A DNA stretch of 64,000 bases from Apostichopus japonicus (GCF_037975245.1 NC_092568.1:9260001-9324000), one strand, 5' to 3'; numbered from the stretch's first letter, positions 1 to 13,240 are shown. Program-made: numbers and translations. The notes: generated by a model not told the origin, from the sequence alone.

Positions 1-2273
1 ACACTATATTTTTCACACACATTCACACGCGAACACACGCACCCACACATTACCGTACACTTCTACCCGACCTAAAAAAGGCCACCACATTTTTTTATCA
101 CAATGTGTATACTTACGCGTCGTTTAGTTTTTTGCAACCTCTGAGCAGGCTTGATGGAATTCCGACCAGTTCATAACTGTTCGTCACAGCTCTATGTTCA
201 ATCGAGATAAGAAAAATAAATAAATTAATGTAAAACAGAAGAAACTCCATTATATCTGTTGTACGTTGAAGGATTATTCATCTCACAAACTTTCTCAGTA
301 ACACGTCTTTACACCCAGTGGCCTTCCGAACCTGGTAGGACCTCGGGGAAAAAATGGCATCGCGCTCCATCGTGGTCCCTTCGTCAGTTATAATTGGCAG
401 TGGAATGAAAAGTACAAAATGTAACATTATGGTTACAACTCTTGTTATTGGTTAAAAAAAATGAACCATTTTCCATATTTGTATTAACAAAGTGTACTCT
501 GTTATATAAAAAGGGCCCTTGTAGTGGTAAGTTGAACAAACATTAACAAAGACTTCTAGCTAGACCCTTCGATCAATAATGAATGCGATACTTACATACG
601 AACCATGTTTTCACAGGATAATGTGAAATCTTCGATAACACGCAGATTTGTACTGTACCCAAGTCTCCTGTTACCGGGAAGAGGGCGAGAGAGCTTTTAT
701 TGTAACTTTAAGTGGCATGTGATAACGGTACAGTGAGATATGCGTATGAACTACGGACAGTTAATGGGCAAATCTAGAGGGAAAAACATTATTTTTAAAT
801 AATAAAAGAGGAACAAAGTCTTAACAACCTAGTGAAATTTGCAATCAGTTCCGACATTGTTTTATTTAGATATTGATAACTGAGATTGTCACAGATTGTA
901 CCATGTATATGTGAATTGAAATTAACAGGTATGATGCAATATATAATTGTACACTGACAATGTTTTCCATTTAATTTTTTTTTTTTTTTTTTGGTCTGAC
1001 ATTGGATAGGTTCCAACTTAACCTATCAGGGGATGTAAATGTGCCAATTTACCAATGATGTAGTGTGTTCTCAGCCCCGATATGAAGTAGGAAATTTGAT
1101 GTATCTTTGAATGAAACGCATAAATGAAATTTGTCAGTGCACTTCTATGACATCGCACCTGCTTGCTTCAAGTTCACTTTGTATACAAAACGTGTCAATT
1201 TCATAGGCTGTTACATCGAACATGGTATCCCCCTTCCCTTGGGGGAATCCGCTCCTGAAAATACTTCATTCATTGAATTCGCTTATGTAAAGGTCATTTT
1301 TCTTGTTACGGACTCTGTAAAAGTATTCTTCTTAAACGTTGTATGGATGTCCAATTTCTAAAAAAAAAAAGAGATATTGGGGTAATCCCAATAATCGCTC
1401 CTAAACCTATGCATCCATGCACACACGCACACACGCACGCACGCGCACACGAACTGAGCACATACACCTAAACTCTATAAATATCTTGTAATGAGAAAAT
1501 CGTACACAGGGACGTTTACATAGAAAATGCTTGTTTACATGAAAGACGCTTATATCCGCTCCAAAAATTCGAGCAAAACAAAACGAAAAATAATAAACGT
1601 GCTTTCAAAGAATTAAAATCTGACTGAATGATTCTCATCGATTGCATGACCCTTGCCCAGTTTAAAAAAAAATTTAATTGCCCTTTTCTCAAATGTAACA
1701 TATAGGCTACATTCAATCTACTTTGTTTGTCATGAAACCCAAGCAGGACTTTGCGTTTATACCTAACCCCATGCATCTGGTGATTATATGGTGACTTTAT
1801 CCTGTCAATCATCGGCGATCGTCGAACGACCCAACTCCCCACCCCTCCTGCCTCCCCTCAACCCACGTCAGGTGTGCTGCCACTCTACGTTTTATTCCAT
1901 ACTACATTGTATAGGGACTTCCTTTATATAGCTAATGAAATTGCATTGTGACGTCACCCAAGCTGACCATGGACGCATTACTCCCATTATCTCACATGAT
2001 ATATAGGCCCTGTGTAGGCTATTTGGTGCTATTGGAGTCCTTTGTATAGTAAAACTCTCCGTCATGAAGTAATTTGAATAGAGTATCTAATCTTACTTTA
2101 TAGTTACCAGGTACATGTGATGTGTATACGTACAATTCGCGCAAACTTGGAATAAAGCTGAGAGTGTTTTTTTGTATACGGTCAAACAGGTTGCCTTCTA
2201 AATCCCTGCAATGGAAACATGAAACAAAAACTGAATACGTAACATTTCCTTTTTATATCTCCACCTGTCCTCC
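1..2273. other. No gene recognised
   Basis: AT-rich sequence with short CA/CG-type simple repeats (about 1417-1452), a poly-T run (about 976-992) and one perfect TGACGTCA palindrome at 1949-1956. Open frames here are short and resemble nothing I know. Confidence 0.5.
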
Positions 2274-2599
2274 CCAATACCCAGGGACGTAGCTAAGGCC
2301 TGATGATTGGGGGGGTGTAGTGGCTGAAATTCCAACTGGATGGGTTTTGGAGTCAGAAAATTCCGACTGCTGCCTTGTACCCCCCCCCCCCCCCCCCGCA
2401 CTCATCGTCAACGATACGGTCAGTGTCAGTCAGACACCCCATCTTTCGCGACTGCACTTTTGTTCCGAACTTTTTTCAATACATTTGTACCTTATGGGGC
2501 AAAGTTTTTGCTTATGTTGATGGCACTTTTAAACTTCCGTAGATTAGCATTGAGTGTTTTAATTGTATAAATTGTATACCATAGAGACAATGTATATCC

Positions 2600-3467
2600 C
2601 AACGTCGTAGCCAGGAATTTGAAAAGGGAAGCACTTTTTTGCGATTGATATGGGGAAGGGGTCTAAGGGGAGGGGGTGTCCCCCTCCCCTTTGAGATTTT
2701 TTTGAACAATTGAAGGTCCTTAGATGCGATCTGGTGCAATTTGTTGCCAGTTTCATCATTATCATATGATATCATATTATCAGCAGATTTTGTTTCCTGT
2801 TTGAATTCTTTTACATGTTCTTTTACATAATATATCAGAAAGACAAACATAGTGCTCTTTTACAATTTTTCCAGAAGGATGATTCTTGTTTATTGTCCAA
2901 TGTCTGGACTTAAATACATTTGACGAACTTAATTGATGGACAATATAAACTTTCATATTTTGTAAGACAGCCAGATTTGCAGTGGCCTAAAAAAATATCG
3001 TTATCTCCGTGTATTAACAGTGTAATAATTATTTATTGGAAGTGCGTATCACGTACGATTGCTAGCTTAGCTTCATAACATGCTGTTCGTGCAACAACTT
3101 AGGACGAATCATAGAACGGATCAGAACGAACTTGTCGTCGTCGTTGTGCATACGGTTCGTGACATTCCATCGAGTGAGGTTAGGTAGGCAATATGTATTT
3201 TATTACGCAGTGGCCAACTGTAGGTTTGAAATAGGCTATAGGCTAAATTTATCTAATTGCATCTGCCAAACTAAGTAAGTAGTTGAATCAGTAGGCCTGC
3301 ATGTTATTACGATTATAATCGAGTTAACGGAGTTGACGAGTATTCAAGATCAAAAGAGCACTGACAAAATACCATGCTAAAAAACAACAGTTTTAAACAT
3401 TTTTTTTTCGACACTCAAAGGGGGGGGGGGAGCAGTCGCTCCCCTGCTCCCCCTGGCTACGTCCCTG
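2600..3467. mobile_element. hAT-like element nested in the outer copy
   Basis: The ends CAACGTCGTAGCCAGG and CCTGGCTACGTCCCTG form inverted repeats with an exact 8-bp duplication gtatatcc (2592-2599 and 3468-3475). It carries the GGTCTAAGGGG / CCCCCTCCCC subterminal block also found in the elements at 17.4, 24.5 and 41.2 kb. Confidence 0.85.
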
Positions 3468-3760
3468 GTATATCCTGAACTTACTTTAAGCTAGCGAACA
3501 GGGTCGACCCACCCAATAAAAAAATTAATACATAAATTTTCCGAAATGAAGCTGGCGAACGTTGTATTTTTTTTAGAGTATTCAAAATCATACGAAGTTT
3601 TGTATGGTGGAGTATAAGGATCGCGAGATACAATTTCTCAATGTGACGAGGAAAACGTGGAAAATATGACTGATTAAAGGTCAATTTTGATCGAAAATTT
3701 TATGTCACTCACAAATTACAAGAACATATGAAAATAAGAGACAGTCAGAAAAATTAGAGC

Positions 3761-3833
3761 GCGACAGTCGGAAATTCCGAATTGAAGCTGGCGACAGTCG
3801 GAAATTCCGACAGTCGGAAATTCCGACTGTCGC
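3761..3833. repeat. Direct and inverted repeats around GCGACAGTCGGAA
   Basis: Two direct 20-bp copies (3761-3780 and 3791-3810) are followed by a third, inverted continuation ending CCGACTGTCGC. The last copies form a perfect palindrome around GGAAATTCC. They lie inside the outer hAT-like element and may be subterminal transposase-binding repeats (inference). Confidence 0.75.
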
Positions 3834-4440
3834 ACTCAAATTTTCCAACTATCGTCATTTTTACCAAGATTGGGGGGGTGAGACACCCCCCCACACCCCC
3901 CCTCTAGCGACGTCCCTGCCAATACCCCGTCTATTACCCCACCCCACCCCTGCTTTATATCTACAGTGTTATACTTATACCTCAGACTATAAAGATAAGA
4001 GTTTTCCCGGAAATTCCCTTCATCATGTTCATCAAGGATCAAATGAAATAATATTAAATAATATATATCTTGTCTGAAGTCAATGGTAGTGAGAAAAAAC
4101 AAACTTTACACTTACAACTTCAAAAGTTTGGAGCAATTGCTTGCGAAATTCACTGGTATATAACTGATTCTATTGTACTGCATGTACCTTTATCATGAGA
4201 TAAAAAGAAACAATTAAACCTTATCGACATATTTACATATCACTTGCCCTTTGAAATCATGTTTTAAAGCACTTCCATCATATTTGTTACATTGCATCGT
4301 TAAAAAACAAACATTTTAACGATTTATTGCGAAACTGTATCACTTGTGGCTACATGCTGACATCCTAATATATATGTGGATGCTGGAAGTTTTTTTTCAC
4401 TGTTCTGGATTTTTCAACTCACTACGATATCAATAATAGG

Positions 4441-4470
<30 letters not shown>

Positions 4471-4476
<6 letters not shown>

Positions 4477-5267
4477 TGTCACCACGCCGGGCGGCGCCGG
4501 GCGGTGCTACCCAGCTCTCAAAATTTCCGCCCGGTACTCGAGGTCAATTTCAGCCTTACCGCCCGGCACAAATTAGCCTACAGTACCGCCAATAAGTAAC
4601 TTGGTAAAGATTAGCGCGATTCAGTGCAAAACGCAGCTTAACTGTAATCAACCCCGCTCCAAATAAAGGAACGATACTTTCCCCGCACTCCAATTAAGGA
4701 ACGCAAATTCCCCTCGCTCGCTGTTCACCACCGACACAATTAGACCGGCAGCCCAGTGCACTTTGATCAAACGAACGAAGTACCAATATCTGAGTATTGG
4801 AACATTTGTGGAAAAACCCAGTATATCCAAAAGTGGATGTCTGCCGTGGTCGCTCTGCTGCATGTGGCCCCTGGGGCCGGTTAAAGGGGGCCCAAAAATG
4901 CATCTGATCAAACGAACGAGGTACCATTTGAAACCAATGTCAACTTAATGCATGAATGCCACATAGTACTGAATGACCCATGCCAGACAAATTTTCTGGG
5001 GTGAGTGATGAGGGGCTCTAAATACAAAAAAATACCAAAAGAGATCCCAGGAAAATTCAGTGATGCACATGAAAAAACAAAGGTATCTCAGGAGAATTTT
5101 GAGGATCAAAACCCTTTCTAAATGCCACCATTTTGCATGTAGGCACCATCAGGATTTGAAAAATTTTCAAAATGGGAGGGGGACACCCCCTCCCCTTATA
5201 CCCCTCCCCCCAGGACGCGGATCACTGTCACAAATTACCCGGCTCTAAAAATGGTCTGGTGACAACC

Positions 5268-5270
<3 letters not shown>
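4471..5270. mobile_element. hAT-like element inserted in a TA microsatellite
   Basis: The ends TAGGGTTGTCACCA and TGGTGACAACCCTG are inverted repeats of 13 bp. Both flanks are tatatata, so an 8-bp duplication fits but cannot be told apart from the microsatellite. The internal GGGAGGGGGACACCCCCTCC block resembles that in other elements of this window. Confidence 0.7.
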
Positions 5271-5304
<34 letters not shown>

Positions 5305-5366
5305 CATATATATATATAGGCATATATATATAGGCATATATATATAGGCATATATATATATATATA
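5271..5366. repeat. TA / TAGGCATA microsatellite
   Basis: Alternating TA with regularly spaced GGCA interruptions, the right-hand part of the microsatellite split by the element at 4471-5270. Confidence 0.9.
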
Positions 5367-5589
5367 CATCACAAAAGAGAAGTTCTTCATCCGAAAAGCA
5401 GACTCACGCTTCTTCCAAATTTTCACATTGGCTTATGAGTACTTCTCCACTGCTTAACAAATTGTATGTCACCGTCCTTTATTGTAAACAAGAAGAAAAA
5501 GAAGAAAAAGAGGTAGATGTTTTAGGAGGTAGGCCATCAAAGGAAGACTTACTCTACATCTATAGGACATAGAGGGTGGAGCCGTAGGT

Positions 5590-5617
5590 GGGGTGGGGTG
5601 GGGTGGGGTGGGAGGGG
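5590..5617 (+). other. G-quadruplex-type G4T tandem
   Basis: Five GGGG runs each separated by one T, then GGG and a final GGGG, fit a short-loop G-quadruplex motif on the plus strand. No gene lies nearby, so a regulatory role is not supported. Confidence 0.7.
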
Positions 5618-6210
5618 AATTGCGAGGGGATATGGCCCCAGGTTTTTGTGCAAAGTCTAAAAGTTTGCAATAAAAGAAAAAGAATAAAACGGTGACAAAA
5701 AATAAATCTTCGTAAACTAATAATAACCAGCTTTTATCATTTCAAACGCTTTCTTTCCCTTCATCTGTCGATATATCCCTTTACGCCACCGAATGTTTAA
5801 ATATTGCAAATATTTTATATCATTATGATATCAAAAGTAGAAGCCGGGTGTGTGTAAGGGGAAGGTGGGGAAGGTGGAGAAGGTGGGTAAAGTCTGGCGG
5901 GGGTACCAGCAAAAAAAATCAGAAATGCACGAGAAAAGATAGGGATTGACTTACAATGATCTCAAACTCCTTGGCAGCAAAAACGGTTCTTCCACAAAAT
6001 TCTTTGCAATTGATCTGCACAAAATGCAAGTTAATATTTGATTTCACGAAGTAACTCTATTAAACGGGTTATGGTGCACCCCTGGTTATTCTGTGTAAAT
6101 TGTCAGATTCAAAGTACCAGGGGTGCAATCTGTACAATCATAACACTTGGGTAATATGCCCTCAATGACAGTTATACAAAGCCAATTTATGCACATTCAC
6201 ACACCGGTAT

Positions 6211-6354
6211 AGAATCACTGTGGTCCAGTGTTACGGACTTCCGTCTGTGACACAAGATTAGGGGTTCGATTCCTACCTTCGCCTGATGAGTCCCAATAGG
6301 ACGAAACCGGTCGTGAAGTGGAATTTTTCTGGTGTGTTATTCTTGATTTATTTT
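6211..6354 (+). mobile_element. tRNA-headed SINE carrying the hammerhead
   Basis: The A box TGGTCCAGTGT (6221-6231, one mismatch to consensus) and a perfect B box GGTTCGATTCC (6263-6273) give a pol III promoter of tRNA origin. The hammerhead follows at once. The body then ends within about 40 bp at a TATATAGCC-rich tail. No clear target-site duplication was found, so the ends are approximate. Confidence 0.6.
6277..6318 (+). ncRNA. Type I hammerhead ribozyme
   Basis: All core elements are present in order. Helix I 5' strand CTTCGC (6277-6282) is followed by CTGATGA (6283-6289). Helix II is GTCC, loop CAATA, GGAC (6290-6302), then GAAA (6303-6306). A very short helix III CC/GG follows (6307-6310), then U and C at 6311-6312 as the cleavage triplet. 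Helix I 3' strand GTGAAG (6313-6318) pairs with CTTCGC, including one G-U. Predicted cleavage is between 6312 and 6313. Helix III ACCGGT has no loop, so it would work best as a dimer or on tandem transcripts, as described for several retroelement hammerheads. It lies directly downstream of a tRNA-like pol III promoter. Confidence 0.85.
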
Positions 6355-6485
6355 CTATATATATAGCCTATATATATAGCCTATATATATAGGCTATATA
6401 TAGCCTATATATAGCCTATATATATAGCCTATATATAGCCTATATATATAGCCTATATATATATATAGCCTATATATATATAATA
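6355..6485. repeat. Palindromic TATATAGCC/GGCTATATA microsatellite
   Basis: About 130 bp of TATATA units separated by GCC in one orientation, with one inversion to GGC, so the array is largely self-complementary. It directly follows the hammerhead SINE and may have grown from its 3' tail. Confidence 0.85.
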
Positions 6486-9400
6486 TAATACCTTAATACT
6501 CACAATACGTAGAGTCCCGTTAATGCACTTAAGTAATGCTTCGGTATGCATTCTATTTTATTATTTTCCATTCTTCTATGAAACAAAAAAAAAAGAAATG
6601 ATTAATCTGTTACATTTTATGATTTCATTCCTTTCATACAACAGTTTAGTTCAGTGCAAAATAATAGTACGATGATGGAAACATGAACAGGTTTAAAAGC
6701 ATATAGAAGATGTATGCTACATACTCTGAATAAACCCAAAAAAATGAATTATATCAAGCTTGGCTAGAATGCAGTCAAAATGTAATTTATTCAAATAATC
6801 TTACATTATTTTTCACAAAATGTTGGCACACAATACATTTAGAGTGCAACAACAGCTCCAGATAATGATCACAAGTGAAACAGGAACCGAACAAGCAAGA
6901 CCAGAAAGTGAAACTGCTATAACGTATGAAGATATCATAAAAGAGCTCATTAACATTATCACTTCCTGGTGACTTTGAATGCACTACCATAGACAAGAGT
7001 ATGGATGGCCAGAGACTAACATCGGCCGTTAAACTTAAAGATGTGAATTACTTCTCTCTGACAGAATACTCATATTTTCAGATGATTATTGCGATGGAAA
7101 ATTGCTTTCCGATTTCTAAAATGTGAACAAAATTCTAATCAACATTGAAGGATTGTACGTAAGATTGTTTAATCTTTATAAAGTTTTATTTCTTATCCGG
7201 AAACCTGAAATACGGCTAGTTTTGTTTTGATCTTTCGAAATAATTTCTTGAAGGTTTTGATCACCTTTGATGTATATTCAGAAACGACAGCTTATTGGAG
7301 GACTTAATTAATGGCATATTGATTAAACATCTTACGTTTGGATAAAGGCTGCGGCGGGGGCGGCATTAGAAGTAATGAAACCTAGCATTATGGCAGGTCG
7401 TGAATTTGCCCCCCCCCCCTTCCGCCGGTCGGTCAAAGTGTTAGGGGGCCTTAATCCAAGAGAAATCCACGGTTTTCTCATCTCAATTGGTCTTCCAAAT
7501 TGCAGAAATTCAAACTGATCTTACAGTGTTATTGACAAACATTATGTTGTTAAGAGCAACTATCCTTTTAAATTTTACATTAATCACATATTCACTATCT
7601 GCTTACTCTTTAAGTAAATATTATGAAGCTTTCAAATATCTACAAACTATTTGCAAGTTTTCAAATGAGCCAGTATAATATATCCGCAACATTAATGAAT
7701 AAATATCTACATATTAATATCTCAACTGTCTTATCCTTATAGAACCTTTATTGCCAGGCAAACTATTTGCAAGTGTTCACATGAGCCAGTATAATATATC
7801 CGCAACAATACATATATATATATATTTATATTATTGACAAACAAATATATAAGTTTAAAGAGAAACAAATGTGTAATGAGCAACTAAATATACGGTACAT
7901 ACAGAATGCGTGTGTCGTTTGGGATGTTTGATGGCAAAGCTTTCAGGCTTATGCTTGAACAGTTAGTAACTTGGTATTTGCACGAACATACGTCACATGC
8001 ATCCGCATCTATAGTAAGATATCAAATAGAATGTAATAACAGTTTTAAAGGGAAGGATATCTCCGCAGAAGAACCTCCTTACCTGACAGGAGAATGACGG
8101 TATCAGATGGAGGTTGGTTGATGGACCAATGACTGGTGGACCATCATTACGCCTATAGTTTTTTTTTGTGCTCTGTCGGGGATTTCATGGTTGAAGGTTT
8201 TAATTTAACTGTAACAGCATGGTACATAACAATACCAAGATCTCATGATTAAAAATTGCGCAATGATTCACACATAGACAGCCATCAAATTGACATTATC
8301 TTGATTTTTTGATGGTCGGGTTGGGGGGGGGGGTGGTCATTGTTTCCTTGATACCATGGTTATCACTGTTTATATTTTGATGAATTTACATAGTAATACC
8401 CTAATTAAAAAAGAGTAAAGTTCGTTGGAATTATTTCTCAATGTAAAACAGCGATTTACCAAGGAGAACGTAATATTTCGTAATAACATGAAGAACAAAC
8501 AACGATTAATTACGACGATAACATTTAACATTGTTTGTTTTAAAAAAACATTGACGGGCACGTGTCACGATGTCACGTAGTCAAGTTTAATACTAAGAAG
8601 TTCTAACTTTGATCAATCCACTTCTGATGTTATTTGTAATCAATTACACATATTGTTTAAAATTTTATTCATCGAGAACAAATAATTTTGTTGCGAGTTT
8701 TGTAGTAGGTATCGCCATATCCCATGTATAACATGCACAAAAGGTTCATGTACAAAGTAATATTCACATTTAAGGTAAATAAACTGAACTAACGAAACTA
8801 TTAGCAATTTGATTCATTCTTTCAAATAGTAGATTCACCTTATCCGACAAGAAAATCCGTACCGAACACTTCAGGCCCGTATACCCGCAGAGGGGTGTGC
8901 AACCTTACACACCCCTACAATTTTCCACACGCTGCTGTGGTCCACACGCTACTGAGGAGGACGAGGTGAGGATGGGGTGAGGAGGGGGGGGGGGACAGTA
9001 ACTGCGTCTAATGTCACAAACCAACTTGACATGTTTGTAAAATATCACCATGTTGAATCTAGGTACAATGAACTTACACAGATAGAGCACTCCCCACAGG
9101 GCGGTGTTCAATAAACAGATCCCCATCTAAATCAGTAAACGCAACACCCTATATAGAAAGTCCTGCGTACGAGAGCTTGTATTTATCACACCTTCTCGAC
9201 AATCATATAGAGTGGGCATATTATACTGCCTTACATAGTACAAGGTATACGATCAAATATTGCGTTCCACTTACCTAATAGCTGACATGGGTCTTCTCTC
9301 AAAATTCCCAAGCTGACGGTGATGATAGCAATGGCTATTACACTCTGTAAATATTTGTGTGAGATTTCCATTCTTCTGTCATTATAGGTTGATTGAATTC

Positions 9401-10596
9401 AGGAAGAATCACGATAGATGACTTGTACCCAAGAAACTCGGTCGTCAATATGAGCAATGTCTTTCATAAGAAGCAATTAGTACATATAACATTAAACTGC
9501 ATGAGGAAGCAGCTAAGAACCAAAAGTAGGCTATTAAAAAAAATATCTTACATTTTAAAGTCATCAACTTGTTTCAAGGATCTATGATGGTCATTTAAAA
9601 AATATAAACTGAATAATAAATGGATGATAAAAGGGAAACTTGGAGGCTGTTTTGTCTCTTAATATACGCTATCATTAATATTGACTTCTTTTATAGGCTT
9701 CTTTTATCGGCTAAACAAGCTATGAATTCTAAAAGTACAAAATATAACCAACGTAAAACTGTGAAACCGAAAGAAGGGAACGATGCTCAAAGAAGGAACT
9801 TGAGGGGGGAGACTTGATACAGCTGTGAATCGTAAACGGAGAACAACCTTTTGTTTATTCATCATAAAACACATCGCTTTGAGATACAATAGGGTTGTTA
9901 AATATATATTGTTGGTTGAGGAAGTTGAATGCCTAGCAAAATTGACGGAAATTTGTCTGCATCTTTAGGCCACAAGCATTTCCTCTTTAGCATTGCGTAT
10001 ATATGTGGCAAAGAAATGATTTATTTCTCCAAATTTGGTGGCATTTTTGTGAATGCACCGGGAAACAGCAAAGTAAAATGTAATTTGTCGTCATAGCTGT
10101 AGCTTTCAGATTTGGTTGAAGTTTTGTCAAGATGGGTATAGCCAATGTGCAAAACATTGCTTTTCAAATATTTACAGTTTTACACGGTTAAAACAAACTT
10201 AAAAACGATAATTTTTAGATATTTGATGTTTTGCAATGCATGAAAGTCTAAAATGTCAGATGTCTTTTTTACGCTTCCGTAGATTCCAGAATTTGCTACC
10301 AGGCGTTGTGTAAAAAGAATTATTGTGGCATTTTCCATATGAGAAACCTGCTGAAGGGCAGTCAATCATTTTTTTTTTCTTTTTTTGTCGTTATGCTACA
10401 GGATTTTTTGTTTTTTTTTGGGGGGGGGGGCTATGAATGTCGAAGAACATGAATGGAAGTGGATGTTGTGCAACAATTGAGACAGTTTTAGACCAACTTT
10501 AGGCCTTCCAAGAGCAGTGTATGAAAATTGTTAATTGGTGAGTAAGGGGCATTCTCACGAGGTGACGAAAACTTTGGCGCTCTCATAGCGAGAAGG
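6486..10596. other. No gene recognised
   Basis: AT-rich unique sequence with isolated G/C runs (about 7411, 8322, 8986, 10421). A 45-bp segment ending AGTATAATATATCCGCAACA occurs twice (about 7645-7690 and 7755-7806). The longest frame (7906-8097, plus) resembles no family I know. Confidence 0.5.
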
Positions 10597-10604
10597 CTTC
10601 GTGG

Positions 10605-10997
10605 CAGTGGCGGAGCTAGGGGTATTGGTCAGGGGGGCGAGAATGGTCTGTTGGGGCGCTTTCGACACTATATAAGCGGAGCGCCACCACAGGTTGGCGC
10701 GGAGCGTACAGATTTTTTTTGAGTAAAGATACTCCCTAGATCACCGGAAATGACCCTTTCCGGGCCTTGCCAATTTGCAGATAAACGAAGAATAAATAGG
10801 TGTCATTTTGTCAGAAAATTACACCAACAAAATGTTACAAATGTCAATAGGTATTTGAGAGCGCAATATAAAAGTCAATAATCGCGAAGAAGTAAAAAGT
10901 GGTAAAAAGCTGAAAAGGGCGCCAGCATTCCATTTGAGTCCGTCGGGTAGGGGGGGGGGGCTTCCGCCCATCTGACTGTATGGACGCTCCGCCGCTG
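10605..10997 (+). mobile_element. hAT-like MITE, CAGTGGCGGAGC family, copy 1
   Basis: A 393-bp element with inverted ends CAGTGGCGGAGC and GCTCCGCCGCTG and an exact 8-bp duplication cttcgtgg (10597-10604 and 10998-11005). It contains the shared hairpin core GCGCCACC...GTTGGCGC and a poly-G run. The same family occurs inverted at 38613-38988. Confidence 0.92.
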
Positions 10998-11005
10998 CTT
11001 CGTGG

Positions 11006-13240
11006 TCATGAAATGGAAAATTGAAGGTGCCATGAATGGCCAACTAGTCAGTTATTCATTTATGGGTAGAGGTTAGCTAGTGAGGACTTCTACAAGGGTT
11101 TTGTGGTCACATTTCTTTCTACCAAGTCACGTTAACTTATATCGATTATTCACGTGAACTTACCGTATCAGATCATTCTGTATCTTTGGCTCCACCTGCA
11201 GAAGAACAAAGAATAAAACTTAACTTGTTAACATTTCAGTTTGAATTCTCAATTAATTTAAATTCTCAAATAGTCTATGGGATATTAATTTTCTCCGCTT
11301 ATCGCAGTGCTATACTTATGGTACTAGTGTAATGTGTGTATGAAACGTTTACATTACTGCAGGTTTGTCCTGTACATCCACACTGGATCAAAATTTAGCT
11401 GTCCGACGCCTCTTTTCAAAGCAGGACTTATGAATCTCTCAGGTATTACCGTATATCAAGAGTTTTAATTTGCTATCAATATGATCAAAAGTTGTGTGAA
11501 TTGACCGGCAACGAAGACTCAATTTGTATTTACGATCCATTTAAATAGAGCGAATCGTCTTCATAGAATAGAATATAAATCACACATAATAAATTAGCCG
11601 AATGTCCTTCCTAGGCCACCGTAGCATCTGCAAAAAATAAAAACTCTCTTCTGGATTGGCAGTCCCGTAACTCGAGGTATATTCTTAGGGGCTGTGGTGG
11701 GGTGGGGATTTGGGGGGCGGGAGAGCACACAGGTTTACTGATGTCCGATCTGGGGAGGGTGTAAGTGGAGGGATCCTCGTGGGGTGTCTCTCCCTATGAG
11801 CAATGTTTGTTGGATATAAGAGGGCTCAGATGGAAATATACCTTATAGGTTCCATGTGTTAGCTCGTTTTATTAATATGCCATTTGCAAGAGAGTCTGAA
11901 ATGCGGGGGGGGTGGTTACAGGGTGGGGTGGGGTTGAGGGAGGGTGGGTGGGGTGGGGGAGGAGTACGTGGCGCAATCTGCCGCAGAAGTGGCTATACAA
12001 AAAAAAACGCTTAATATTTCTACAGGAAAAAATATTAAAACAGTAAAATAAAACGGAATCATCCCTCTTTTACTTTCTACAGACGTATCCTTCCAACAGC
12101 AGGATCAAAAACCATGTGCTCCTCTTGTAGCTCTACAGTAATCAACTACAACATATACAGTAAGTATAAAAGTTCCATTGAATATTCATAGATAAATATC
12201 AGTTGTTACTTGATCGATTGCACTTATAAAATTCTAATGACCAAATTATCATAATAATAAATATTCATGAAACTTTAAAATGATCCACTGCAAGGCCAAT
12301 CAAGTATCTCAGACAGTCAAATGATAAAATGTAATGATTTTTGTAGTCGTATCATCATTCCGTATCTACGGCTCTGATCGAGTAATGATAATAGCGCCAC
12401 TTTAGTATACGCTATATCAGTATGTACATGTGCAATGAAGTGGGTTGTTGTAGTTAACTATTCGTGTTTTGAGATTTATTTTGGCAAACCTTTTTTATCG
12501 AAGTGTAATATTTGAATATAAAAAACATCCCAAAGACAACCAGTTGTTTTAATCTGATCGTCATGACGGCATAGCGTAAATAGGAGAGGAAAATTTGTTA
12601 TTCGAAAATAATTTTAATCATCTCCTGGGACAAGAAACAAACAAATATATTTGACACGCAGAAACTTGGAGGCCTTTATTAAATTTACAGCATTACATAT
12701 TTCTTGTAACGTGTCACATTAGTAGAAACTATAGGTGGGCGTTCATGTGTTCAAAAAACATGCACCAGCATTCACCTAAATTTGAACTGCCCTTTATGCC
12801 GCTTATGCCACAGGTTTCATGAAAATATATACCATCAGTTCTGTAAGCTTTGGAACCCAAGACGTGTGTTACAATATGAAAATGACACGGAAACGTATAC
12901 TATATATGTTAATGCATAGCATAAAACCGATATCAGCAATATTGAGAGTGAAAGGGTGGTTTTAGCCAGATATTTTAATCTTTATATGTCATAGTCCAAG
13001 AGAACATTTGAGACTGGTAACGCTTCCATACTGATATCAATTGGGGTTTTCTAGATATTCACATTTAAAATATGTTGTATCTATGGAAGATCATTTTAAG
13101 GCTATAAATTGTTTAGGTCGTCGGCAGCGCCCCTGCCTGTGACTAATCTAGACCCACGATTGCGAGGGAGACACAGAACGATGACTTTGTACACAATTCA
13201 CTGTAGCTTCATCTTGGCAGGTATGTTTATATTCGAAAAA
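11006..13240. other. No gene recognised
   Basis: Mostly AT-rich. G-rich patches at about 11690-11770 and 11904-11962 have repeated GGGTGGGG and could form quadruplexes. Confidence 0.5.

Larger units (their letters stand above)
2282..3918. mobile_element. hAT-like non-autonomous element, outer copy
   Basis: The left end CAGGGACGTAGCTA and right end TAGCGACGTCCCTG are imperfect inverted repeats. They are flanked by an exact 8-bp target duplication ccaatacc (2274-2281 and 3919-3926). There is no transposase frame. A poly-C run at about 2380 and C-rich blocks mark the subterminal regions. It is interrupted by a second element at 2600-3467. Confidence 0.85.

Noticed and set aside
13181-13220. ATG followed by a short hydrophobic frame and a good GTATGT donor, like a signal-peptide first exon
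   Set aside because: No continuing exon could be found and one short frame is weak evidence.
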